64,000 nt of DNA from Symbiodinium kawagutii. Its lineage: Eukaryota; Sar; Dinophyceae; Suessiales; Symbiodiniaceae. The notes under the pieces are model-generated. The model was not told the DNA's origin. It saw nothing but the letters and a program-made list of their open reading frames with translations, and searched no databases. Below are positions 56,139 through 64,000 of this stretch, piece after piece. The first letter of the stretch is position 1. Each line of letters begins with the position of its first letter. Where the stretch lies: NCBI GenBank assembly GCA_009767595.1, contig VSDK01013972.1:1-64000 (forward strand). Reading direction: 5' to 3'. A program made the position numbers and the translations under genes.

Positions 56139-56518
56139 GTTAGGAAACATCCATGAACCCGGGCTGTGAGTCATGATGCTTAGCCTGAACAGTTTGCAAG
56201 TTGGCACCGTCATCCACGGGATATGCCGAGCCTGTTGTCCCAGTTTTTCCCGCAGTGCTTCGACTCCTCCGTATGCTTAGTATCGCTCTGAAATGGGTGG
56301 TGGTTTCTCATCTACAAGCATCAATTAACAACAACAGTAACAATCATTCTAATAAATAAATCATTAACATTCATTAATTAACCACTATTATAATCATTCG
56401 ATACCAATAAAAACCCTCCATTTCTCAGCACTTTTTAAGAGACCCCCCAGGCCATCCCCTCAGCACTTGGCCCCACGGATCCATCGGCATCGCTCGCCCG
56501 GCTCGGCGCATGGCGCAG

Positions 56519-56654
56519 GTCTACCTCACGCACAGCCTGGAGAAACCCTTCACCTTGAACTTCCGCTTGGGTCCGCTGGTGGGCGTGGTCCAAGAAACCA
56601 AGGCCAGGCAGCGGTTGGCAGCGCAGCAGCGCGCAGCTGCCGTTGTGTTGCAAG
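56519..56654 (+). CDS. exon 6 of SHxW-motif gene
   Basis: CTCGGCGCATGGCGCAG acceptor, 45 codons plus one base, ending TTGCAAG|GTACCA. Begins VYLTHSLEKPFTLNFRLGP, which continues RIWCIYE from exon 5 without a frame change, as expected for this motif set. The C-terminal part is a basic, alanine-rich helix (RQRLAAQQRAAAVVLQ) that vaguely resembles the start of an IQ motif, though the second half of such a motif is missing. Normal, high-GC codon use. Confidence 0.7.
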
Positions 56655-56769
56655 GTACCATCAACCAGCCGTTGGTTGGATGGTTGTTGGCATGGTAAAG
56701 CAGCGAGAAGTATTGACATGGATATGGGTTGTGATGAAATATGGATTGTGATATCATTGTCTTAAGTGT

Positions 56770-57880
56770 TGATAAGATGGTATTAAGTGTTGACATCAAT
56801 TGACCATCTTTCAATCTTGTTGATATGTGATAAAATGATAGGCATCAATAGGCAATGGATTCGAACAAAAGAGTCAGATTTACAATTGCTTTTTGGTGCT
56901 TGCCTTGATGGTTAACCACCCATTTTCTATGCAAGATAAAATTGGGGATGATTTATTGATGTGGATCTACCACTACCACAATAACCTACTTTGAATTGAG
57001 GGAGATGCCAGCTGTGTTTTCTGTGTTTGTTCGATAGCGTTTTGCTACACTCAATCAAAACTGGATGGCTGTAAATTTCAGTTGTTGATGACTTCCACTT
57101 TGATTATTCAAACATGTTTATTCATTGTTGTTAGGCTCAAACAAACATCAATGTTTGTGATGTACAGGTGTTTCCTCTCATTTGGTCGTTTGCGATGATA
57201 TCCCACCACATGGATCAATGAACATGTTTTCTGAAACTCACCACAAAGCATCGGTAAGACCGTTGGACAATTTGAAATGTCCGAGAAAATGCACATGATA
57301 TGAGCTGGTGATTTGGAGGGATCGATTTGGAGCCAGGGGTTCTCACCCTACCGGATCTTGGGCGCTGAACGCCAAGTCCTCCACTGAATCACTTGATGAT
57401 ATTGGAGGGATGCACCACGTGATGCACATCAAGCAAGGTAGAATATTATGATTAAGTCTCTTAGATAATGGGATCAAGTTAGAATATTTTGAGTAACTCT
57501 TATAGATAATGGATCAAGTTAGACTATCATGATCAACTCTTGTAGAGAATGGTGAATGATGGTTGATAGTGGTCACTAATGAGTAGTGATGCTTAGTGAG
57601 TGTTCGTGATAATTGGTCATGAACAATGGTGTTTCTTAACGGGTCTTGTTTGTGATCATCGATCATGATGGTTAATGATGGTTGATAAGGGGTTGGTGGT
57701 GGTTAGCAATGACCAGAATGATGGTTAATGATGGTTGATGGTTAATGATCAGAATGATGGTTAATGATGGTTAATGATGGTTAATGATGGTTAATGTTAG
57801 CAATGGTGAATCATGGCTAATTCTGATGGCTATCACTTTTTATGATTGTCCCTCATGGTTGCCTGTGGTTTCGTTGCGTG
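56770..57880. other. intron DNA between exons 6 and 7
   Basis: No exon-like island. From about 57540 to 57830 it is degenerate TTAATGATGGTTGATGG repeats. Confidence 0.5.
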
Positions 57881-57887
57881 GATGCAG

Positions 57888-57918
57888 GCATCACAAACCA
57901 CGCGGATTACACGACCAG
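57888..57918 (+). CDS. exon 7 of SHxW-motif gene (micro-exon)
   Basis: TTTCGTTGCGTGGATGCAG acceptor, two bases plus nine codons plus two bases (ITNHADYTT), then GACCAG|GTAGGG. Only 31 bases, but both neighbours fit its phases. Confidence 0.5.
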
Positions 57919-58039
57919 GTAGGGATCCATAGAGATACAGCAAGACCTTCGCAAGGGTACCAATTCCTGGCCCAGCTGAGCTGCATGCACTTTCTGTCAG
58001 TAGGAAAGCTACCCTCTCTCAGTGATTCAAAGGACACAT

Positions 58040-58154
58040 GGCTGTGGTTCAATATTACCAACCAATTTCATGGCTTATAATAACCAACAAACTATAGGGA
58101 AAACAGCCTGGTTGATGATGGGAACCAGGGGTCGGGGTGAACTGACCCACAGCC
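58040..58154. repeat. family A element supplying an acceptor, ACAT duplication
   Basis: GGCTGTGGTTCAATATT to CTGACCCACAGCC, ACAT on both sides. It forms the last half of a 234-base intron (57919-58152) and its terminal AG is the acceptor of exon 8. Confidence 0.85.
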
Positions 58155-58250
58155 ACATCTTTGCATTTGAGTTGATCAATCAATCCATCCGGCTTCGGAG
58201 CGGAGTCCAGGAGAAGGATTCCTGGGTCTTCCACATCTTCAAGATGCTCG
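58153..58250 (+). CDS. exon 8 of SHxW-motif gene
   Basis: Acceptor GACCCACAG|C in the family A end, one base plus 32 codons plus one base (HIFAFELINQSIRLRSG, EKDSWVFHIFKML), then GCTCG|GTTAGG. Phases fit exon 7 and exon 9. Confidence 0.6.
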
Positions 58251-58492
58251 GTTAGGCAATGAGGCATAGCTGATAAACCCAGACAGCAGTTGTTGAGCTG
58301 GGCTTACCACCCCAGGGAACGACATCAGATTCTTGGAGATTTCCCCGCAGTCGTTTTTCATATGGGTAATCAGTAATCATGGCCAACAGAATGTCACGAT
58401 CAAACCCCTCGACGCAGTGATTTCTTGGGGGCATATCATCGGATATGCGTTGAAAGCCATTGGTATTTTTTGCAACCACGCGCACGGAAGAG

Positions 58493-58601
58493 TTACACCG
58501 TTGCTGCAGTGCTCGCCGAGCTTCCCACCCTGCGCCCTGAGGATGTTGCAACATATTGATGTGGCACAGGCGGATGCCACCAATCCCGATGACTACAAGA
58601 A
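58493..58601 (+). CDS. exon 9 of SHxW-motif gene
   Basis: Acceptor ACGGAAGAG after a TTTTTT tract (CTGCAG at 58509 is an alternative), two bases plus 35 codons plus two bases, ending CAAGAA|GTGCCT. Contains ALRMLQHIDVAQADATNPDD. The frame is open to TGA at 58636-58638 if the donor is missed. IDV-x-x-A-x-AT-x-x-D is the usual late part of the motif set. Confidence 0.65.
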
Positions 58602-59110
58602 GTGCCTGGTCTACCGGTGGGGCGTCATGGTCCCATGATGGTATTCCAGTCAGCATTGGCATGAGAGCAGGGACATGACGAGCCAGTAGGGCTGGAAATT
58701 CTGGCCCTTTGTGCTGCTGTTGTTTGTTGTTTGTTTTTTGTTGTTGTTCGTTATCATAGTTGCTTATAGTATCAACTATGACTTGGTGATGATATTTGTT
58801 GATGGTTTATCGACCAGTATGGTTCATACCAGATTGGTTTCACAGACATGGTTCAACGGTTTGCATTTAACCTTTCGATGACCAGAATTCAGGAGCTACA
58901 ACTCGGTCGTCGTGGTTTCTCAACATGGAACTGGGAAGCCCAAGTGATGGTTGGTTTATTACTATTATATAACCATCTTGTAGTAGAGAGAATATCCTCC
59001 ATGTTCATAATAGAACCATCTACCAATTGGGGATGGTCCAATCTGATATTCTATCTACTCCAGGATCACTATAAATGGCTAATGTCAAGCAAGGTTGAGG
59101 CTGCCAAGTC

Positions 59111-59178
59111 ATAGAGAACATGTAAATGGCTAATGTAAAGGATGATAACTGGGGGTACCCCTATGACTTGAGAAACAC
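59111..59178. repeat. family C fragment, right half
   Basis: GATGATAACTGGGGGTACCC and CTATGACTTGAGAAACACGC. The matching left half is scattered over 58908-58970 (GTGGTTTCTCAACATGG, ATGGTTGGTTTATTACTA). Confidence 0.55.
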
Positions 59179-60031
59179 GCAGATGGCGAGTCATGAGTAA
59201 GAATGGTGTTATATGGTTTGCAATACTCAATACGGGTAGTATAATTTTAGCAACGGTCAACTTCATGCTACCTTAGAGACTTGGACAATTACATGATTAT
59301 ATCCCTGCAACTTCAGAGTTTTACATCTGTCATCATTTGTCCATACGTCCAGGCATACGCATGCAACCACAACCGTTCATGCACTTGTCCGCACAAGACA
59401 TGTCCTAGATGTGTCTGTTCGCAGGCTCTACAGGTCACCCACGCATACGACCAGTCTTTCCAACGAGCCAAATTTCCTAAAGTGTTAGCCATTCTTAACC
59501 ACTACTCACTATTGAGCACCACCACTACTATATACACTATGATTTAACCAACCATCACGACTATTCACCATTCTCATCTAAATATCGCTAGTATTAGTCT
59601 GATTGTTATTGACTATCACTATAGTATTAGCTAACGATGATTGTTGGTCATGAACATGGTTTCCAACTAGTCGACCAATGAACCAACGGAACCAGCGTTA
59701 TGAATGGCTATTCACCATCAGCCAACCATCACATCCCCACATCATCAGCCCTTGTTAATCACTACTAACCCCCTCATTAATCATCTATTGTTGTCCAAAC
59801 GACATAGGGTGTTTTTCAATACAAAGGGACCACGAAATCATCCAGTAATAGTCATGAGTCATCTATGATAACAAACAAAACGTAGCTTGGGAATCCCCTA
59901 TTTGGAGAAGTTGTTAAACCACTCTTGTTGCTTATTATCCTCTCTTAACCACTATCAAATATCACCAATGAGTACACATCACAAGGTGTAGTTTCCCCCA
60001 TATTCCACGCGGTTTCACGTTGCAATCTGAG

Positions 60032-60140
60032 GATCATGGGTGAAATCGAAAACTTCAAAAGTCGCGAGGGCACCGGTCCCAAAGCCCTGAACCAAATCGT
60101 CAAAGCTATGCTGGGATCACAGGCGCAGCGCCGCAGCGAC
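60032..60140 (+). CDS. exon 10 of SHxW-motif gene
   Basis: CACGTTGCAATCTGAG acceptor, one base and 36 codons, ending AGCGAC|GTGTCG in phase 0. Contains IMGEIENFKSREGTGPKALN and QIVKAMLGSQAQRRSD. Joined to exon 9 it gives YKK-IMGEIE, a continuous helix typical of the end of this domain. High-GC codon use. Confidence 0.68.
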
Positions 60141-60574
60141 GTGTCGTGTGGGGACATCTGTGACCATCCAAGTTGTGGGCATCGAACTGGGATCTTTTTT
60201 TGTGAGTTTTTCCAGTGATTGATTTTTGATGAATCTACCTTACTTTTTTGACTTTGCTGCTGGCGAAGGGTCTGTGCCCATCAGCTATAACCTAACTTAG
60301 TCCAACATCAAGAACTGTTTTGATCTCAGTCTTTGCCAAGTTTCGAAAGGGCGTGAGTCGATTGTGGCGGTGAAGCAAGCAAGGTTACGTGCTGCGCTCC
60401 ACACATTGGATGGGCTGCTGATTGTCCAAGATGGTCAACTAATGGTGAACCAATATTACACTATTGGTGAGTGGGTGAATGCATGTTTAACTAATGAGTG
60501 GTTAACAAAGTTAATAAGTGAACATCACTGAACCAATGTTGAACTATAGTTATATATTGAGTGACTTACATTTG

Positions 60575-60664
60575 GTTGGTAGTTTTAAGCATTTCTTATT
60601 TTCACGGGTATCAAGAAATGGTTGGTTGATCGACTCATATTTTTTACAGGGTTTGAACCACCAG
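60575..60664. repeat. family G element
   Basis: TTGGTTGGTAGTTTTAAGC at the left, GGTTTGAACCACCAGCAAG at the right, GGTTGGTTGATCGACTCAT inside. Confidence 0.65.
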
Positions 60665-61006
60665 CAAGACATGCATTGCACACATCCCCGATCGTTTTGA
60701 CCGAAATGTTGAAATGTGCTTTGGTTGCTGACCTGTTCCATCATTACAGTCCTGGTTGCTATTGGACAACACCCCGACGTATTAAACAATGAGCCACTAG
60801 GTTTGCCGTTTTCACTTCGAAATCTCTGGGTTTGAGATTGTGTAGTTAAGATACTGGGTTCACACAGTTGTTGAGTCAAGATTTTTACTTAACAAGTCAA
60901 CAAAAAACATCTCAAGCACCAGAAAGCAAAGTCTCAAGCACCACAGGATCTACCACGGGTCCCACCACGGGTCCCAACCTTCCCACGGGTAGCACCGTTG
61001 CCTGAG

Positions 61007-61097
61007 GCCATCTTCACCCTGGCGAGACGTGGAGATCTGCAAGCTGTGAAACGAGCACTGGACCTGAGTGCAGATCCCAACATCCCCGACACCTTGG
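61007..61097 (+). CDS. exon 11 of SHxW-motif gene, ankyrin-like repeat
   Basis: CCGTTGCCTGAG acceptor, 30 codons plus one base. AIFTLARRGDLQAVKRALD and SADPNIPDTLG follow the ankyrin pattern (two short helices, then a polar loop ending in D-x-x-G). To join exon 12 it must end at CTTGG|GCATCA (GC donor); a GT donor two codons later (ATCACG|GTGGCG) breaks the phase. Confidence 0.7.
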
Positions 61098-61299
61098 GCA
61101 TCACGGTGGCGATCTCCGGGGAGGGACCAAGGATGGTCAAAGATGGAGGGTCAAGGATGGTGCGATGGTGGGAGAAGATGCGCTGGTGAATTCTGTTTGG
61201 TGATTTTGCCATGTTTTACTCGTTTTTTGTTTGCAAATATGATATTTTGATATGCTTTTGTGGTAGCGATAGCTCTAACGATGGGAAATGTAGACGCAT

Positions 61300-62290
61300 T
61301 TTTTTTAATGTAAATATACAGTATAAGTATATATATACATATTGGGAGCTGGGTCATCCACATACACAACGACAAAAAATGGTAGTAGCTCACACCCTAA
61401 CATCTTCATTAATTATCTTATTCATTTATGGGACGTGACGACAATGAATGTTTTTATGATGGTAGCATTATCAATCAACCAAGCAGCTCACCAGCCAGCT
61501 AAGCAACCAAGAAAACCACCTAAGTTTTGGTTGAGGTATGTTCAATGATGCACCATTTGGAGGTTCAGAATGGTGATGTATCCATGAAGAACTCAAGTCC
61601 AATATCAGTAATCTTTAATCATATAACCATCAGGGCTTGCTCATCAAAGAGTTGTACCACTGAACCATGTTGAACCAACCAACCATGATCATTATTAGTA
61701 GGGAAACTGCCAGTTTTGGGGTACGCCATTTTATGGACAAAACTGATAATGACAATGGTTCATAATCAGTCATCAACCATCATTGACATTCATTGACCAC
61801 TCCTACTCGGCTTGTAAAGCTTGGATTACATATAACCACCATCAACCATCAATTCACCGAATTAAGCATCAACTGACCATGAATTCACCATCATTTACAA
61901 TCACGGAAACCATCAGTTAACCATGATCAACAATTGTTGCCCATCATTCTCAACCATTATATCATATGATGAAACACCATTATCATCATGAGATAACCAT
62001 CAATGTAATCATCAAACAATCATTCGAAAAAACACCCATCAGATGACCATTTGAATAACCATGCTGTCACCATGAACCCACCATCATTAACCCTCAAAAT
62101 TACCATTACACCATCACTACCCCAATGTAAACCAAAACCATCAAATCACCATTGGATCAACTCTCCAATCACCAAACTCATCACCATTCACTTCACAACC
62201 CCCGACAAAATCACCATTTCTCCAGAATATCTCATCAAAAGTCACCACTCATCCCCACCACTCATCCCCACCACCACCCCCACCCCCGCC
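61300..62290. other. intron DNA between exons 11 and 12
   Basis: AT-rich, then degenerate ACCATCATTAACC words from about 61700 to 62280. No exon-like island. Confidence 0.5.
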
Positions 62291-62297
62291 ATCCAAG

Positions 62298-62386
62298 GCA
62301 TTCGTCCCCTGACCTACGCCGCGGGCAACGACTTCGAGGAGGTCTGTCTGGCGCTCATCGCAGGCTCTGCAGACGTGCGCGCCAAG
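62298..62386 (+). CDS. exon 12 of SHxW-motif gene, ankyrin-like repeat
   Basis: CCCCCGCCATCCAAG acceptor, two bases and 29 codons, ending GCCAAG|GTGGGG. IRPLTYAAGNDFEEVCLALI is a good ankyrin helix pair (consensus TPLHxAAxxGxxxxVxxLL), followed by AGSADVRAK. The repeat that starts here continues from exon 11. The window ends before a confirmed next exon. Confidence 0.72.
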
Positions 62387-62925
62387 GTGGGGGCGAAGGA
62401 GGTGCCACGGAGGATGGATGGGGCCACGAGGGGGTGACGTTGGGAGACGTGTGGATGGTGGTTGTGATGGCTAATGATAGGGGATAATGATAGCTAATGT
62501 AAACAACAAGCGAATTTTAATGGTTAATGATAGGGTTATAATGGCACCAGGTCATTGTAAGTATATTATTGGCGGCGGCTATCAGTCGTTTGCCCTTATT
62601 AGTATAGGTCCTGTAGGGTTTAGATGGCGGTTATAATAAGGGGTTATCATGTTTAATGGTAGGGGATAATGATAGGGGATAACCAACAACAATAACGGGT
62701 TTTGATATTTTGTTGTTGGTTATCAATGATCAATGATAGTTGGTTACTTATTGCTGTGATACGTCCTATATCATTGTTGTTGGTTATATTATAAGCCCTT
62801 ATAAAAAGAGTTTGGATGGTGATGAGATCATGGTGGATAATGGTTGGTAGGTGGGGATTAAAAAACCTGTTCTGGAAGCAGGCTCAGGTACCGAACAAAC
62901 AGAAAATCCAAGTGTTTACCCTTTG

Positions 62926-63032
62926 GTAAACTAACCTGGCAATGGAAAATTCACCATATATTGGTAGTTTCCCAAGGTTTCGCTATAAAATATGGTTAAA
63001 ATCCATTGCCAGGTTAGTTTACCGGAGGGTAA
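62926..63032. repeat. family F element
   Basis: TTACCCTTTGGTAAACTAAC and GTTAGTTTACCGGAGGGTAA, near-perfect 24-base inverted ends. Confidence 0.85.
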
Positions 63033-63123
63033 TGCCCTTTGCATTACAAGATTTGCGTTAATTACCCAAGTTGACAGGCCCTGGGGGAGTTACCAATCTG
63101 TAACAACCACCATCAACCATTCA

Positions 63124-63237
63124 TACAAGGTTGGCCCCCAACCACTTATAAGTTGAATTATAACCCCTGCAACTGGTATTTAACCCTAGTTCGATTACTC
63201 ACAAACCAACTTGTAAGTGGTTGGGGGCCACCTTGTA
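63124..63237. repeat. family D element, TA flanks
   Basis: TACAAGGTTGGCCCCCAACC and GGTTGGGGGCCACCTTGTA. Inner arms CACTTATAAGTTG and CAACTTGTAAGTGG also pair. Confidence 0.8.
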
Positions 63238-63303
63238 AGGGCTACTTGATCCCCATCGATTTCTAGAAAAATCACCGGCTCGGGTCACCATCCCATTGAT
63301 TCC

Positions 63304-63453
63304 TACAAGGTGGGCCCCCCCAGTTATAACTTGGTTTATGTTCGGCCATTTAACAAGCTAGCTATAACTACCATAACTGGTAGGTACCCTAGTTATAACC
63401 CAACTTATAAATCATAATTATAACTGGTATAGCTGGTAGGGGTCCACCTTGTA
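63304..63453. repeat. family D element, TA flanks
   Basis: TACAAGGTGGGCCCCCCC and GGGGTCCACCTTGTA. A further right arm (GGGCCCACCTTGTA) lies at about 63523-63536. Confidence 0.75.
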
Positions 63454-63560
63454 GACATATAAACCATACTATAACAATCATAGATATAACCATAAGTTAC
63501 CCTAGTTAGAACTGGTGAAGAGGGCCCACCTTGTACTGGTTTCACTCCCATGGCTTGCAG

Positions 63561-63618
63561 AGAGGTGCTGGGCATGTTCTCCCCGAACCGCTCGGAGCGG
63601 CGCCGCTGTATCGATGCG
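63561..63618 (+). CDS. candidate exon
   Basis: CTCCCATGGCTTGCAG acceptor, one base plus 19 codons (EVLGMFSPNRSERRRCIDA), then GATGCG|GTGCCG. Another frame (GAGHVLPEPLGAAPLYRCG) fits the phase of exon 12 better. Probably the next exon of the same gene, frame undecided. Confidence 0.42.
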
Positions 63619-64000
63619 GTGCCGGCCTGAGAATCGATGGTCCACCGTGGCTAAGCTGGTGAAATCCGAGCTCAGCGGTGGTGAAATATAGTGAAATGAT
63701 GGCTAAATGCCGGTGAAATCGTAGCTAAATGATGGCTAAGTTTTGGTGAAATGGTGGTAGAATGATCTTTAGATGATCGTAAAATGATGGTTAATTTAAT
63801 GATTGGTAATGCTACAATGCTTGAGTGATGGTGAAATGATCGATGCATTGTGCTTAACGATGCGTAGAACCAGTGTTAGATTATGATTCATGATGCGCAA
63901 ACAACGGTTTGGTGATGGTTGATGACCGTTCAACTATATATGTCTTCACAATGCATAGACACAGTGATTCACAATGGCCAGGGTGCACAACAAGTCTCAC

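Larger units (their letters stand above)
47591..62386 (+). other. gene model: SHxW-motif protein with ankyrin-like repeats
   Basis: Twelve exons agree in phase in sequence: 47591-47686, 48472-48562, 50002-50076, 52352-52405, 54186-54231, 56519-56654, 57888-57918, 58153-58250, 58493-58601, 60032-60140, 61007-61097, 62298-62386. Together they give about 340 residues, open at both ends. Order of motifs: FISHHWAEDFGEFV, YWCCAFANNQH, FYQALNSPNCKGTVMNL, TALDRIWCIYE, IDVAQADATNPDDYK, then two ankyrin-like units (ARRGDLQAVKRALD; PLTYAAGNDFEEV). From memory, this motif set recurs in many dinoflagellate predicted proteins of unknown function, sometimes with ankyrin repeats. Ten of eleven donors are as expected (nine GT, one GC); one needs GA. 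Function unknown; a sensor or scaffold role would be a guess. Confidence 0.62.

Noticed and set aside
59281..59547. Cys-rich plus frame (CTCPHKTCPRCVC)
   Set aside because: The CPxC-like spacing is irregular and the frame lacks convincing splice sites. Its phase does not fit the gene around it.
1..64000. tRNA, rRNA, CRISPR, bacterial promoters or terminators
   Set aside because: No cloverleaf with an intact T-loop and no conserved rRNA words were noticed. The direct repeats lack unique equal spacers, and the gene style is eukaryotic.
1..64000. Spliced-leader sequence or relic (dinoflagellate hallmark)
   Set aside because: I looked for the 3' part of the known leader (TTTTGGCTCAAG) by eye and did not find it. 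Absence in 64 kb of mostly intronic DNA says little either way.

Overview
The window looks like nuclear DNA of a eukaryote, most likely a dinoflagellate or close relative. This is inferred from sequence style; no database was searched. Coding signal comes as tiny GC-rich islands, mostly 30-200 bases. They sit in long AT-rich, repeat-filled introns. Several junctions fit only a GC or GA donor, and one gene carries a motif set I recall from dinoflagellate predicted proteins. There are no bacterial-type operons, ribosome binding sites, tRNAs, rRNAs or CRISPR arrays that I can see. Most of the longest open frames run through simple repeats and were discarded.

Layout. 1-3.1 kb: one ambiguous exon island (142-249), otherwise intron or intergenic repeats. 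3.1-8.25 kb: candidate exons best read on the minus strand, ending in a stop at 3108. 8.25-11.2 kb: repeats and one ambiguous island. 11.2-16.4 kb: plus-strand exons ending in a stop at 16370. 17.1-23.8 kb: more plus exons (17146, 18366 and 20563 agree in phase) and a 97-codon frame ending at 23293. 24-30 kb: long GAT and CACCAAAAA arrays and a minus-strand open region at 28.7-29.2 kb. 30.3-40.3 kb: plus-strand exons, including a 143-codon exon (35010-35440) and a terminal pair joined by an 80-bp intron, stopping at 40279. 40.3-45.2 kb: a repeat block with no recognisable exon, probably intergenic. 45.2-64 kb: plus-strand exons. Twelve of them (47591-62386) agree in phase and encode a protein with FISHHW, FANNQH and RIWC motifs followed by ankyrin-like repeats.

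The most interesting feature is a set of short inverted-repeat elements (families A to H here) that fill the introns. Family A copies are flanked by 4-base duplications (ATAT, ACAT, ACCA, ATGT). At three exons the AG acceptor lies inside the family A terminal repeat. Family D ends place AAG|GTGGGC donors and CTTGTAG acceptors at its edges. A family C-like arm starts the intron after 50076. I see none of these families in the 40.95-45.2 kb block. This is what introner elements (transposons that create introns) would look like.

Limits. Exons were called by eye from frame, splice consensus and phase. GC-rich islands often look coding on both strands, so strand and frame are uncertain for many short ones. 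Family membership of the 47.6-62.4 kb protein rests on memory of recurring motifs, not on a search.
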